From contig NZ_NBTM02000001.1 of assembly GCF_002083135.2 (NCBI RefSeq), positions 1,054,001 to 1,118,000 of the forward strand: a stretch of 64,000 nt of DNA, written 5' to 3'. This document shows, one piece after another, positions 9,973-20,000 of this stretch. This stretch comes from Aerococcus viridans. Its GTDB lineage: Bacteria > Bacillota > Bacilli > Lactobacillales > Aerococcaceae. The stretch's first letter is position 1. The number at the start of each line of letters is the position of its first letter. The notes beneath the pieces were generated by a model, which was not told where the DNA came from, did not search any database, and saw nothing but the letters and a program-made list of their open reading frames with translations. Made by a program: the position numbers and the translations under genes.

Positions 9973-10770
9973 ATGGTTGAAAACAACAATCTTAAAATTA
10001 AAATGCAGGCAGAGAACATGGACCTTTACTATGGTAACTTTAAAGCCCTAGAAGGTATCAACATGCCTATTTACGAAAAACAAGTAACAGCATTAATCGG
10101 TCCTTCAGGGTCTGGTAAATCTACTTTCTTAAAAACATTAAACCGTATGAACGACCTTGTTGAAGGTTGCCGTATCGAAGGTGAAATTACTTTAGACGGT
10201 AAAAACATCTTCGACCGTGACATGAACTTAAACATGTTACGTAAAAACGTAGGGATGGTTTTCCAACAACCAAACCCATTCCCAATGTCAATCTATGACA
10301 ACGTTGCTTACGGTCCTCGTACACACGGTGTCCGTGACAAAAATGAATTAGACGAAATCGTTGAAACATCATTACGTGGTGCAGCGATTTGGGACGAAGT
10401 GAAAGATGACTTAAACAAAAACGGTATGGCTATTTCTGGTGGGCAACAACAACGTGTATGTATCGCACGTGCCTTAGCAGTTAAACCGGATGTATTGTTA
10501 ATGGATGAGCCGACTTCAGCCTTAGACCCAATCTCTACTTTAAAAGTTGAAGAGTTAGTACAACAATTACGTGATGACTATACAATCGCGATTGTAACGC
10601 ACAACATGCAACAAGCTGCGCGTGTATCTGACTACACAGGCTTCTTCTACGCTGACCCAGAAACTGGCCCAGGTAGATCACACATCATTGAATTTGGTGA
10701 AACTGACCAAATTTTTAACAACCCAACAAACACACAGACAGCAGACTACGTTGCTGGACGTTTCGGTTAA
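9973..10770 (+). CDS. pstB: Phosphate ABC transporter ATPase PstB
   Basis: This ATPase energises phosphate import. The 265 residues include Walker [11 protein letters not shown]-loop [19 protein letters not shown], signature ISGGQQQR, Walker [14 protein letters not shown] and the His switch VTHNMQQ. The [10 protein letters not shown] stretch is typical of PstB. I took ATG 9973 because AGGAGG ends 12 bp upstream; an earlier start at 9931 would lie inside pstA. Only one pstB is present, and no phoU follows: the operon ends in a terminator. Confidence 0.96.
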   Translation: MVENNNLKIKMQAENMDLYYGNFKALEGINMPIYEKQVTALIGPSGSGKSTFLKTLNRMNDLVEGCRIEGEITLDGKNIFDRDMNLNMLRKNVGMVFQQPNPFPMSIYDNVAYGPRTHGVRDKNELDEIVETSLRGAAIWDEVKDDLNKNGMAISGGQQQRVCIARALAVKPDVLLMDEPTSALDPISTLKVEELVQQLRDDYTIAIVTHNMQQAARVSDYTGFFYADPETGPGRSHIIEFGETDQIFNNPTNTQTADYVAGRFG

Positions 10771-10798
10771 TCCAAACCCCAAACGAAATAACCTTTTC

Positions 10799-10826
10799 AA
10801 GCCATCGGCATTTGTCGGTGGCTTTT
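10799..10826 (+). terminator. Terminator of the pst operon
   Basis: AAGCCATCG and CGGTGGCTT pair around GCATTTGT and are followed by a short T-tract (TTTTCT). Confidence 0.8.
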
Positions 10827-10936
10827 CTCTATGCACAAATTAGGTAGCTAGTGTGGAGGGTAGGGACTTTTCTTCGAGGCTTGGTTCGCTACAAATAGAA
10901 TATTTTTGCCGGTATCCTAAGGTGAATATTGTGCAA

Positions 10937-10959
10937 CGAACATACGTTTGTGTTAAAAT
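10937..10959 (+). promoter_or_regulatory. LexA/SOS box in the uvrA promoter
   Basis: CGAACATACGTTTG (10937-10950) matches the Gram-positive LexA (DinR) operator CGAAC-N4-GTTYG. It ends three bases before an extended -10 (TGTTAAAAT, hexamer 10954-10959), so LexA would block the promoter. uvrA is a classical SOS gene. The remainder of the 10.8-11.1 kb gap has a second TATAAT (11037-11042) and an 8-bp hairpin (CTAAACTT/AAGTTTAG); I see no gene. Confidence 0.8.
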
Positions 10960-11117
10960 AGAAGAGTGTTTGAGACAAATTATTCGCAACAAATGCGAAC
11001 TATGTCATAATAGATAAGTAGATATAAGTGATAAGGTATAATCATTGATTGCTAAACTTTAAACGAAGTTTAGTAATGAGGTACAACAATAGGGTATAAC
11101 AATAAGGAGTGGCATGG

Positions 11118-13937
11118 TTGAGAGATTTAATTAAAGTAAGGGGCGCTCGTTCCCATAATCTAAAAAATATTGATATTGATATTCCCCGCGATCAAATGGT
11201 CGTTGTAACTGGTTTATCAGGATCTGGGAAAAGCACTTTAGCCTTTGATACCTTATATGCAGAAGGTCAAAGACGATATGTAGAAAGTCTATCGGCCTTT
11301 GCGCGTCAATTCTTAGGTAACACAGAGAAGCCAGATGTAGATTCTATTGAAGGATTAAGTCCAGCCATCTCAATTGACCAAAAAACGACTTCAAGAAACC
11401 CTCGATCAACAGTAGGGACCATTACTGAAGTGAATGACTATCTTCGTTTACTATATGCCCGTGTTGGTCAACCCATCTGTCCAAATGATGGGACAGAAAT
11501 TACAAGTGAATCATTAGACCAAATGTTAGACCGGATTTTAAGTTTACCTGAACGGACTAAAGTGCAAATTCTATCTCCAGTTGTTTATGGTAAAAAAGGT
11601 CAACATAAAAAGATCATCGACGGTATCCGTAAACAGGGATATGTCCGTGTGCGTATAGATGGCGAAATCTATGACATTGATGATGTACCTGAATTAGATA
11701 AGAATAAAAAACACCAAATCGATATTGTGATCGACCGTTTGGTGATTAAAGAGGATATTAGAGGTCGTCTAGCAGACTCCTTAGAAGCAGCCTTGAGACT
11801 GGCCGATGGTTATGCAGTGTGTGATTTGATTGATGGGGACGAAATTCTCTTTTCAGAGCATTATTCATGCCCCCACTGTGGATTTACAGTAGGTGAATTA
11901 GAACCCCGTCTATTCTCATTTAATGCGCCTTATGGAGCTTGTGAGGAGTGTACTGGTTTAGGTTCAAAAATTGAAGCTGATCCTAATTTAATTGTGCCAG
12001 ATAAAAATAAAACATTAAAAGAAGGGGCTATCGTACCTTGGGATTCAAAAGGTTCTGCTTTCTACCCAACCATGTTGGAACAAGCAGCTACCGCCTTTGG
12101 GGTACCAATGGATATACCTTTTAAAGAACTTACACAAGAACAACAAGACCTGATTTTATATGGGTCTGGCGAAGAAGAATTCCATTTCTATTATCAAAAT
12201 GAATTCGGATCTGTTCAAGATAAAATGCGGGTATTTGAAGGGGTTATTCCTAATGTACGTCGCCGTCATCAATCCAGTCAATCTAAGGCTATGCGGGAAG
12301 CTATGGGTCAATATATGACTGAATTAGAGTGTCCTGTATGTCACGGTAAACGTTTAAACCGTCAAGCCTTGTCAGTAAAAATTGGGGGACAAGATATTGC
12401 TGAAGTAACCCATAAAGCGATTGTGGATACAATCGAATTCTTTGGTGAATTAGATTTATCTGAGCAAAATACGACGATTGCTCAACCGATTATGCGAGAA
12501 ATTGCCTCACGGTTAAACTTCCTAGAAGAAGTGGGCTTAAACTACCTAACTTTAGACCGTTCGGCTGGAACCTTATCAGGTGGGGAAGCGCAACGTATTC
12601 GTTTAGCTACTCAAATTGGATCAAACCTTTCTGGAATCATGTATGTCTTGGATGAACCTTCAATTGGATTACATCAAAGAGACAATGACCGTCTGATTAA
12701 ATCATTGAAACGTATGCGTGATTTAGGTAACACCTTGATTGTCGTTGAACATGATGAAGAAACTATGCGTGAAGCAGATTATCTAATTGATATGGGACCT
12801 GGTGCTGGTGAATATGGTGGCGAAATCGTGGCTGCAGGTACACCAGATGAAGTGGCAAACAATAAAGACTCTATCACAGGACAATACCTAAAAGGTGATC
12901 GAAAAATTGATCTACCAGAAAAAAGACGTAAAGAGGATAGAGGGGCCATTCATATTAAGGGCGCTAGTGAAAACAACTTGAAAAATGTTGATGTGGATAT
13001 TCCAATTGGCCGTCTAAATGTGATTTCAGGTGTTTCTGGATCAGGTAAATCTTCATTGATTAATGAGGTCATGAAAAAGTATCTGATACGTGAACTAAAT
13101 AAAGCAAAGATGCCTCATGGTAAGGTAGATGAAATTTCAGGTTTTGAATCATTAGATAAGGTTATTGATATTGACCAAAGCCCGATTGGTCGTACGCCAC
13201 GTTCTAACCCAGCAACATATACTTCTGTATTCGATGATATTCGTGATCTTTTTGCGCAAACTAATGAAGCTAAATTGCGTGGATACGGTAAAGGACGCTT
13301 TTCATTTAATGTAAAAGGCGGCCGTTGTGAAGCATGTAAGGGTGACGGGATTTTGAAGGTAGAAATGCACTTCTTACCTGATGTATATGTACCATGTGAA
13401 GTTTGTCATGGTACCCGTTATAATTCCGAAACTTTACAAGTGAAATATAAAGGTAAAAATATCGCGGAAGTTTTAGACATGCGTATTGAAGAAGCTTTAG
13501 AATTCTTTACGGCAGTACCAAAAATTCGCCGTAAATTACAAGCGATCGTCGATGTAGGTCTTGGTTATGTGACATTAGGTCAACCAGCGCCAACCCTATC
13601 AGGAGGGGAAGCGCAACGGATGAAATTGGCCTCTGAGTTACAACGTGTAGCAACTGGTAACACCTTATATGTTTTAGATGAACCAACTACCGGTCTACAT
13701 ACTGAAGATATCAAGCGATTAATTGGCGTTTTACAACGTTTAGTAGATGCTGGTAACACGATTGTCGTGATTGAACACAATTTAGAAGTGATTAAAACAG
13801 CAGACTATATTGTGGATATTGGCCCTGAAGGTGGTGCTCAAGGTGGCACGATTGTTGCTTCTGGTACACCTGAAGAGGTTGCTAAAGTGAAAGGCTCATA
13901 CACAGGTAAATACTTGAAACCATTGTTGAAAAAATAG
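11118..13937 (+). CDS. uvrA: Excinuclease ABC subunit A
   Basis: UvrA is the damage-recognition ATPase of nucleotide excision repair; it loads UvrB at lesions. Two ABC ATPase modules are present: Walker A GLSGSGKST near the start and GVSGSGKSS in the second half, each with an LSGGEAQR signature and a DEPSIGLH or DEPTTGLH Walker B. Zinc motifs CPHCG...CEEC and CEAC...CEVC are seen. I place the start at TTG 11118 because AGGAG (11105-11109) lies 8 bp upstream; a GTG at 11109 overlaps that site and cannot use it. Length 939 residues is normal. uvrB is not next to it here. Confidence 0.95.
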   Translation: MRDLIKVRGARSHNLKNIDIDIPRDQMVVVTGLSGSGKSTLAFDTLYAEGQRRYVESLSAFARQFLGNTEKPDVDSIEGLSPAISIDQKTTSRNPRSTVGTITEVNDYLRLLYARVGQPICPNDGTEITSESLDQMLDRILSLPERTKVQILSPVVYGKKGQHKKIIDGIRKQGYVRVRIDGEIYDIDDVPELDKNKKHQIDIVIDRLVIKEDIRGRLADSLEAALRLADGYAVCDLIDGDEILFSEHYSCPHCGFTVGELEPRLFSFNAPYGACEECTGLGSKIEADPNLIVPDKNKTLKEGAIVPWDSKGSAFYPTMLEQAATAFGVPMDIPFKELTQEQQDLILYGSGEEEFHFYYQNEFGSVQDKMRVFEGVIPNVRRRHQSSQSKAMREAMGQYMTELECPVCHGKRLNRQALSVKIGGQDIAEVTHKAIVDTIEFFGELDLSEQNTTIAQPIMREIASRLNFLEEVGLNYLTLDRSAGTLSGGEAQRIRLATQIGSNLSGIMYVLDEPSIGLHQRDNDRLIKSLKRMRDLGNTLIVVEHDEETMREADYLIDMGPGAGEYGGEIVAAGTPDEVANNKDSITGQYLKGDRKIDLPEKRRKEDRGAIHIKGASENNLKNVDVDIPIGRLNVISGVSGSGKSSLINEVMKKYLIRELNKAKMPHGKVDEISGFESLDKVIDIDQSPIGRTPRSNPATYTSVFDDIRDLFAQTNEAKLRGYGKGRFSFNVKGGRCEACKGDGILKVEMHFLPDVYVPCEVCHGTRYNSETLQVKYKGKNIAEVLDMRIEEALEFFTAVPKIRRKLQAIVDVGLGYVTLGQPAPTLSGGEAQRMKLASELQRVATGNTLYVLDEPTTGLHTEDIKRLIGVLQRLVDAGNTIVVIEHNLEVIKTADYIVDIGPEGGAQGGTIVASGTPEEVAKVKGSYTGKYLKPLLKK

Positions 13938-13970
13938 AATAAAGTAGAAAAACACTATGCTCACGATAAA

Positions 13971-13994
13971 GGTTCTATAATAAATAGTGTTGGT
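13971..13994 (+). repeat. Left terminal inverted repeat of the IS
   Basis: It begins GGTTCT and ends AAATAGTGTTGGT. It matches the reverse complement of the right end at most positions. The last 13 bases also form one arm of a hairpin (13982-14027). Confidence 0.9.
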
Positions 13995-14029
13995 GAGAAT
14001 TCATATTGAATCTCATTGACACTATTTTT
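13982..14029 (+). terminator. Hairpin terminator at the left end of the IS
   Basis: AAATAGTGTTGGTGAGA plus TTCA pairs with TGAA plus TCTCATTGACACTATTT (one bulged A, a few G-U pairs), about 21 bp, followed by TTTTTG. It would stop transcription entering from uvrA and so shield the transposase gene; it also replaces the terminator the insertion destroyed. Confidence 0.7.
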
Positions 14030-14099
14030 GTGTACGCAAAAAGGACATGATATCCTTAATGCGTGTAAACCACTACGAATACAGAAAGAAGGGAAAATC

Positions 14100-15440
14100 A
14101 TGTCCCATACATCTATTATAAAACAACTTTGCGGTATTTACGACAATAATATTGATATTACAATACCAAAATCTATGCATCTGTTGCCACTTGAAAAGTA
14201 TCATGAAATAAATCATTTCGTTTTACATGGGGTTCTTACGTACAAGCCTAAGGCTTGTATGCACTGTGGTGTAAAGAATACTGGTAATCGAGATATCATC
14301 AAACATGGCTTTAAACCAGCTATCATTCGATTACCGAACACAGCTACTAATCCTGTTTTACTTAAATTACAGAAGCAACGCTTTTATTGTAAACATTGTG
14401 CACAAACTTTTATCGCTGAAACACCATTAGTTGAAAAATTTTGCTGTATTTCTAAAACCATTAAAAGTCAAATTAGCTCCGAATTGGTTGAAACGCAATC
14501 TATGCGGTTAATCGCTAAACGTTATCATGTCTCTTCTCCAACAGTGGCCAGAACTTTAATGAAAGCAAGTATGGGACTATCACCTAAGGGAAATTATCTC
14601 CCGAATCACCTCGGTGTAGATGAGTTTAAATCGACTAATCGTGTAGCCAATGCGATGAGTGCTGTCCTTGTGGACACGCATAATAGAAGGCTAATTGATA
14701 TTGTCGTTGATAGAAAACAAGCGTCGCTCATCGATTACTTTTCTTCTTTTACCTGGACTGCTCGAAGCAGCGTGAAGACAGTTTCGATTGATTTATATAC
14801 ACCTTATCTAGAGGTCATCCGCACATGTTTCCCTAATGCGAAGATTGTCGTTGATCGATTCCATATAGTAAAGCTGTTGAATGAAACAATCAATTCTATT
14901 CGTATTAAAGTGATGAATGCTATCAAAACAAGCCGTCCATCGGACTACAATAAACTCAAAAAACAATGGAAATTGTTGTTAAAGAACGCTGAAGATTTAA
15001 ATTTCACGGATACACATTATGTTCGTCAATTTGGTGAAGCGATATCAGAACAACGTATTGTTGATTATCTTTTGAGTATCTCACACGAACTTTTAGTTAC
15101 TTATACCCTGATGAATGAACTAAAATATGCCATTTCAACTCATGATATCAATATTTTCAATGAAATCCTACGTGGGACTAAGAACCAAACTTTGCCAAGT
15201 CGTACGAGAAGAACTATCAGAACATTAGCCAAATTCTTGCCTTATATACATAACGCTTTAAAATATACTGTATCAAATGGTCCTACCGAAGGTATTAATA
15301 ATAAAATTAAATTAATTAAACGAACAGGTTTTGGATATTCGAACTTCCATCATTTACGTGCAAGAATTTTAGTCCAATTCAAATTAAATTACAAACCATC
15401 CAATCCTAAACCTTATACATTTGATGGGATGGCAAGCTAA
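14100..15440 (+). CDS. tnp: ISL3-family transposase
   Basis: This 446-residue DDE transposase moves the surrounding IS. The N-terminal zinc-binding region has CMHCG and CKHC pairs (PKACMHCGVKN ... RFYCKHCAQTF), then a helix-turn-helix (MRLIAKRYHVSSPTVARTLM), then the catalytic core with LGVDEFKS, VSIDLYTPYLEVIRTCFPNAKIVVDRFHIVK and the C-terminal GPTEGINNKIKLIKRTGFGYSNFHHLR, the family hallmark with the last acidic residue. I chose ATG 14100 (MSHTSI) with AGAAGGG upstream; the frame is open 28 codons further, but those residues do not resemble the family. No frameshift, so likely active. Confidence 0.93.
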   Translation: MSHTSIIKQLCGIYDNNIDITIPKSMHLLPLEKYHEINHFVLHGVLTYKPKACMHCGVKNTGNRDIIKHGFKPAIIRLPNTATNPVLLKLQKQRFYCKHCAQTFIAETPLVEKFCCISKTIKSQISSELVETQSMRLIAKRYHVSSPTVARTLMKASMGLSPKGNYLPNHLGVDEFKSTNRVANAMSAVLVDTHNRRLIDIVVDRKQASLIDYFSSFTWTARSSVKTVSIDLYTPYLEVIRTCFPNAKIVVDRFHIVKLLNETINSIRIKVMNAIKTSRPSDYNKLKKQWKLLLKNAEDLNFTDTHYVRQFGEAISEQRIVDYLLSISHELLVTYTLMNELKYAISTHDINIFNEILRGTKNQTLPSRTRRTIRTLAKFLPYIHNALKYTVSNGPTEGINNKIKLIKRTGFGYSNFHHLRARILVQFKLNYKPSNPKPYTFDGMAS

Positions 15441-15454
15441 CCCAGGGATAGTGG

Positions 15455-15600
15455 TATATTTTTGAATAAAGAGGACTGAAAGTGTACGTCCTTAGCCGTG
15501 AACAAGCATGAAATCGAGACTAAGGCTCGATTTCAAAGCAGAGAGACCTTGGCTCTCGCTGGTGCCACGGCTTTTAAGGAACGTACACTGAAGGACAAAA
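15455..15600 (+). ncRNA. Candidate structured RNA inside the IS, downstream of the transposase
   Basis: A long closing stem pairs AGTGTACGT (15481-15489) with ACGTACACT (15581-15589), CCTTA with TAAGG, and GCCGTG with CACGGC. It encloses two hairpins: GAAATCGAG/CTCGATTTC with loop ACTAAGG (15519-15525), and AGC-GAGAG/CTCTC-GCT with loop ACCTTGG (15546-15552). Six bases of the two loops are complementary to each other, so they could kiss. An extended -10 (TGGTATATT, 15452-15460) lies just upstream. No protein frame explains this region. I do not recognise the RNA; it may be an IS-borne regulatory or functional RNA, or only a folded DNA end. Confidence 0.5.
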
Positions 15601-15756
15601 CACCATTTGTTAGAAATGTTATCCCATTGGTCACTTCCCTTGCCTAAAGGCAAGAAAAAAGCCAAACACATCACAGCGTGCATGGCATTTAACTTTATTG
15701 ATTTCTTAATTATTATTAAAAACTAAAAAACGTATTCGTGTGCTTTAAAATTATTT

Positions 15757-15780
15757 ACCAACACTATTTGTAAAAGAACC
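15757..15780 (+). repeat. Right terminal inverted repeat of the IS
   Basis: It begins ACCAACACTATTTG and ends AAAAGAACC, next to the second ACGATAAA target copy (15781-15788). Confidence 0.9.
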
Positions 15781-15858
15781 ACGATAAATATTACATTCAT
15801 CTTGAAGCATAGTGTTTTTCTTTAAAATGAAAGATTATGAGAAGGAAGTGGGATAGTA

Positions 15859-17013
15859 GTGAAAATTGTACATACAGCGGATTGGCATATCGGAAAAGTG
15901 GTCAATAACCACTCTCTAATAGCAGACCAACGTGCTATATTAGATGACTGGCTTGAACAAACCGTCGCTTTAAAGCCTGATTTGGTGATTATGGCAGGTG
16001 ATTTATATGACCGGACTTTACCTAGTGGTGAAACGGTTCAGTTAGTCAATGAAACGCTAACAAAAATGTCACAAGAACTAGCTTGTCCTATTTGTATTAT
16101 CGCTGGAAACCATGATTCAGGTGAACGTGTAGGTTATGCTGCAGGTTTACTGTCAGGACAAGGATTACACATGGCTGGTGTCCCTAGCACCGAGATTCAA
16201 AAGGTTGAAGTTGGGGTCGCAGATGTGTATCTATTACCATTTAGCGATTATCTTACGATTAAACGCCTGTATCCTGAAGAAACTATCCGTAGTATTGAGG
16301 ATGCTACTAAGGTACAGGTAGCGCGAATTAAGGACAAATGGGATCCTAGTCGGGTCAACATCATCCTTTACCATGGTTATGTAACAGCTGGGGCCATTGA
16401 AGGGGCAGGGGAAGACTTAGAAAAATCCGATTCAGAACGTCCCTTATCCATTGGTACTAGTGAATATGTACCCCATACTGTCTTTGATGGTTTTGATTAT
16501 GTAGCGCTTGGTCATTTACACGGACCGCAACAAGTAGGTAGTCCGCGAATTCGTTATTCAGGTTCACCCTTGAAGTTTTCTAAGTCAGAAGTTCATCATC
16601 ATAAGGGCTTTTTAGCGATTGACTTGGATAAAAAGGCAGACACTATTGAAGTTGTGAAGCATGAATTAAAGCCTGATAAGGATATGCGGGTTATTCGCGG
16701 ACAATTTGAAGATTTGTTACAAGGACAATCAGATGACTATATCTTCTTTGAACTAACGGATGCCTATGCTCAGCATGAAGCTATGAATCGCTTGAAGAAA
16801 CGGTACCCAAATGCTATGAGCTTAGAATATGTAGCTTTAGAAAATAGGCAGCGACAAGACTTGAAAACCAAACGTCACGAAGTGCAAGCAACACCTGTAT
16901 GGGACCAGTTTGCCCAATTTTATCAAAATAATACAGACCAAGAATTATCAGCATTCCAAGCGGAAATTGTCCGTGATATTTTCCAATCAACCCTAAAGGA
17001 GGATAATGCATAG
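15859..17013 (+). CDS. sbcD: Exonuclease subunit SbcD
   Basis: SbcD is the Mre11-type nuclease subunit of the SbcCD complex, which cuts hairpins and protein-blocked DNA ends. The phosphoesterase motifs are in order: HTADWHIGK (start), MAGDLYDR, AGNHDSG, LYHGYV and ALGHLHGPQ. 384 residues is normal. The start is GTG 15859 with AAGGAAG upstream. Its stop shares one base with the start of sbcC. It lies directly downstream of the IS, whose insertion may change its transcription. Confidence 0.96.
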   Translation: MKIVHTADWHIGKVVNNHSLIADQRAILDDWLEQTVALKPDLVIMAGDLYDRTLPSGETVQLVNETLTKMSQELACPICIIAGNHDSGERVGYAAGLLSGQGLHMAGVPSTEIQKVEVGVADVYLLPFSDYLTIKRLYPEETIRSIEDATKVQVARIKDKWDPSRVNIILYHGYVTAGAIEGAGEDLEKSDSERPLSIGTSEYVPHTVFDGFDYVALGHLHGPQQVGSPRIRYSGSPLKFSKSEVHHHKGFLAIDLDKKADTIEVVKHELKPDKDMRVIRGQFEDLLQGQSDDYIFFELTDAYAQHEAMNRLKKRYPNAMSLEYVALENRQRQDLKTKRHEVQATPVWDQFAQFYQNNTDQELSAFQAEIVRDIFQSTLKEDNA

Positions 17014-20000
17014 TGAGACCTATTAAACTTGAATTGCAGGCTTTTGGACCTTATAAAGAAAAAACGAGCCTAAACTTTACAGACCTAGGCGACCAGAACT
17101 TATTCTTGATTTCAGGGTCCACTGGTGCTGGTAAAACGACCATTTTTGATGCCATTGTTTACGCCTTATACGGAAAGACTTCTGGTTCATCGCGTGATAT
17201 TAATGAATTAAAGTCGCAGTTAGCTGAAGATGAAAGTATTGCTTATGTACGGTTAACCTTTATGATTCACGGGAAAACCTTTACGGTGGAACGGATTCCC
17301 AAGCAAAAACGGCCGACAAAAAGGGGCTTAATTCGAGAGCAAAATGCGGAAGTAACCTTAGAAGGGGAAGATTTTTCACTAAATAAAACGCAAGAAGTGG
17401 ATAGTAAGTTAGTTGAAGTACTTGGTTTGTCAGCAGATCAATTTAGACAAATTGTCATGTTGCCACAAGGTGAGTTTAAAAAACTCTTGGAAGCTAGCTC
17501 GGGCGAAAAGGAAGCCATTTTACGGACCATATTCCACACTGATTATTTAGACCGGTTCCAACAAGCCATTGCTGAACGGTTTAAGCAAGCTAATCAAGAA
17601 GTGGGCACCTTGAAAAAACAGGTAGACCAACATAGCCAGTCATTTGTGACGTTTGCGGATAATGAAGTGATAGCAATCGAGGAGAATGGTGATGAAGAGG
17701 TCGATACGGCTGACAAGAGCTTGACAGAAAAAGACCGGGTTCAAAATTGGGTAGATCAAGAGGACTATCAAAATCTTTCTGAATGGGCTGGAACTAAAGT
17801 AGCTGACTTGGACCAAAAGAATGCTGATTTAAGTCAACAAATCACTGGTTTTGAGTCTACTATTCAACAGCTAGAAGGCTTTATTAAGCTTTTAGCTAGA
17901 CAGGATAAATTACATCACCAAGAAGCTTCCATCAAAGAACGTGAAGCGACCATTACTAGTGAACGAAAGTCTTTGAAACAGTACCGTGAAACACAAAATG
18001 CTTACCAGTTGATCCAACAAATTCAAAAACAAGCGCACAAACAGGGGCAATTACAAAAACTGGTGAATGAGAAAACGAGCTTATTACAAGAAGCGAATGG
18101 TCGTTTACAAACTGTTAAAGCAGAGCAAGATGAATGGCAAGACCAGATTCAACGAGTAGATAGCTTGCGGTCAGAATTGCAAGACTTGGCTATTCAAGAA
18201 AATAAATGGGATAACTATTTAATGCAAGAAGGTAGTCTGACCAAGCAGGTGGTTTACGGCCAAAGTTTGGTTGAACAAGCGACAAAATTAACCAGTCAGA
18301 CTCAAGACCAGGAAAAAGCGTTCGAAGCTGGGCAAGCATCTCTGAAAAAACTGCAAGCAGAGCTAGCACAAGTAGGGGATATCAACCAACAACAAGTCTT
18401 AGTTGATCAAAAAATCTATCAATATAATTTATTGGAAAAAAATTATCAGGACATGGTGAAAACTAACCAACAGATTGCAGACCTTACTGTTCAAGTAGAA
18501 GCAGACCAGAAAGTCTATCAAGCAAAAGTCGACGAGCGAAATCGTTTGGAATTGGCTTATAGCCAAAATCTGGCAGGAGAATTAGCCAGTCAATTGGTTG
18601 AAGGTCAACCTTGTTTAGTTTGTGGATCTATTCATCATCCAACGCCAGCTACTATGCAAGAGGATGCAGTGACAAAAGAAATGGTTGAGGCAGGGGTGGA
18701 TGCTGCGCAAACAGCTTTCCAATCTTATTCAAGTAAATCAGAGCGTCTATCTGCCATTCAAGGGACGTTTGACCGAATAATAGCTGACCAAGCTATTGAG
18801 GGCATAGCGACGGATGCGACGAGTAATTATGAAAAACTTGAAGTATGGCGGATTCATCTAGATAAGGAAGCTGAAGACATTCAACAAAGCAAGTCTCATT
18901 TAGATAAGTTATGCCAGACCAAGCAAGATTTGGACAAACAAATAAATGAATTGACGAAGCAAGTGGATGAAGCGAAGGCGACTTTGAATAATATGCAAAT
19001 CGAGGCGTCAACTCTTAAAGGGCAAACAGCGTCCAACCAAAGCGCTGTTGAAGAATTGCGAAAAGAAATCGACCAATTAAAAGGTCAATTAGTTGGCAAT
19101 TCAAAAGCTGTTGTCACAGCTGAATACCAGGCAAAAAACAAGACCTTAGCGGAAATTACAACTAAAGACCAAGAGTTGAAGACTCAATTAGATAAGCACC
19201 AGCAAGAAGTTGCTCAGCTAACCACACAGATTGCAGGATATAAAGATCAAATCAAGCAAGGGCAAGTAGAATTAGAAGCTGATCAAACTGCTTTGGATGA
19301 GGTGATGGCCGACCGTCAAGAAAGTCAGGAAGACATCCGTCAAATCCATGAAAGTCAAAAGAATTGGGCAGCTATTGAAAGTGAAATTCAGCGATTTGAT
19401 AATGAGGTTTATGCCTTTAATGAAAATAAAGCAACAAATCAAAAAGAAATTGAAACAGCTGGCTTAGATGAAAATGCCGAGACTTACCAAGCGGAAATTG
19501 ACCAAGAACGGGTTAAATTAGCTGAATTTAAAGCTATAAAAGATCAAGTGATTTCAATAAAAGCCCAATTAGACCATGCTATTTACCTATTTAAGGATAG
19601 TTTCGCATCCTACCAAGAAAAAGGGCGCCATTTCGGGGAACTATCGCTCTTAAACAAGGTAGCCAATGGGAAAGAGAAGGCTTATGGCTATATTTCCTTT
19701 GAGCGCTATATTTTAGGTTTGTATTTTGATGAAATTCTCCAATATGCTAATGAACGTTTGATGGCCATGACTCAAATGCGGTATGAATTTAGACGGATTG
19801 TCGAAGGACAGTCTGGTGCAGGGGCTAAAGGACTTGACCTAGCTGTCTTCGACTACCAAGCTGGTGGGGAGCGGTCGGTCCAATCCCTATCTGGTGGAGA
19901 AGGCTTTAAAGCTTCCTTAGCCTTGGCCCTTGGTCTGTCTGACGTGATTCAAAATGATGCCGGTGGTATTGAAATTGGCACGCTCTTTATTGACGAAGGT

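Larger units (their letters stand above)
13971..15780 (+). mobile_element. ISL3-family-like insertion sequence, 1810 bp, complete
   Basis: The ends are imperfect 24-bp inverted repeats, left 13971-13994 (GGTTCT...AAATAGTGTTGGT) and right 15757-15780 (ACCAACACTATTT...AGAACC). They are flanked by a perfect 8-bp direct repeat ACGATAAA (13963-13970 and 15781-15788). It carries one intact transposase gene and about 316 bp of non-coding sequence before the right end. The family call rests on the transposase; the intact frame and perfect target copies suggest a recent insertion. Confidence 0.92.
13948..15824 (+). terminator. uvrA terminator split by an insertion sequence
   Basis: AAAAACACTATGCT (13948-13961) and AGCATAGTGTTTTT (15806-15819) are perfect 14-nt complements. 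They are now 1.8 kb apart because an IS lies between them. Removing the IS and one target copy restores a hairpin with a 26-nt loop followed by TTTTTCTTT, the natural terminator after uvrA. In the present arrangement the hairpin can hardly form during transcription. Confidence 0.85.

Noticed and set aside
11109-11111. GTG 11109 as the uvrA start
   Set aside because: It overlaps the AGGAG that must serve as ribosome site; TTG 11118 has the right spacing and matches the family start better.
15491-15683. Minus-strand open frame across the folded region of the IS
   Set aside because: No ribosome site or recognisable protein; the stems explain the sequence better.
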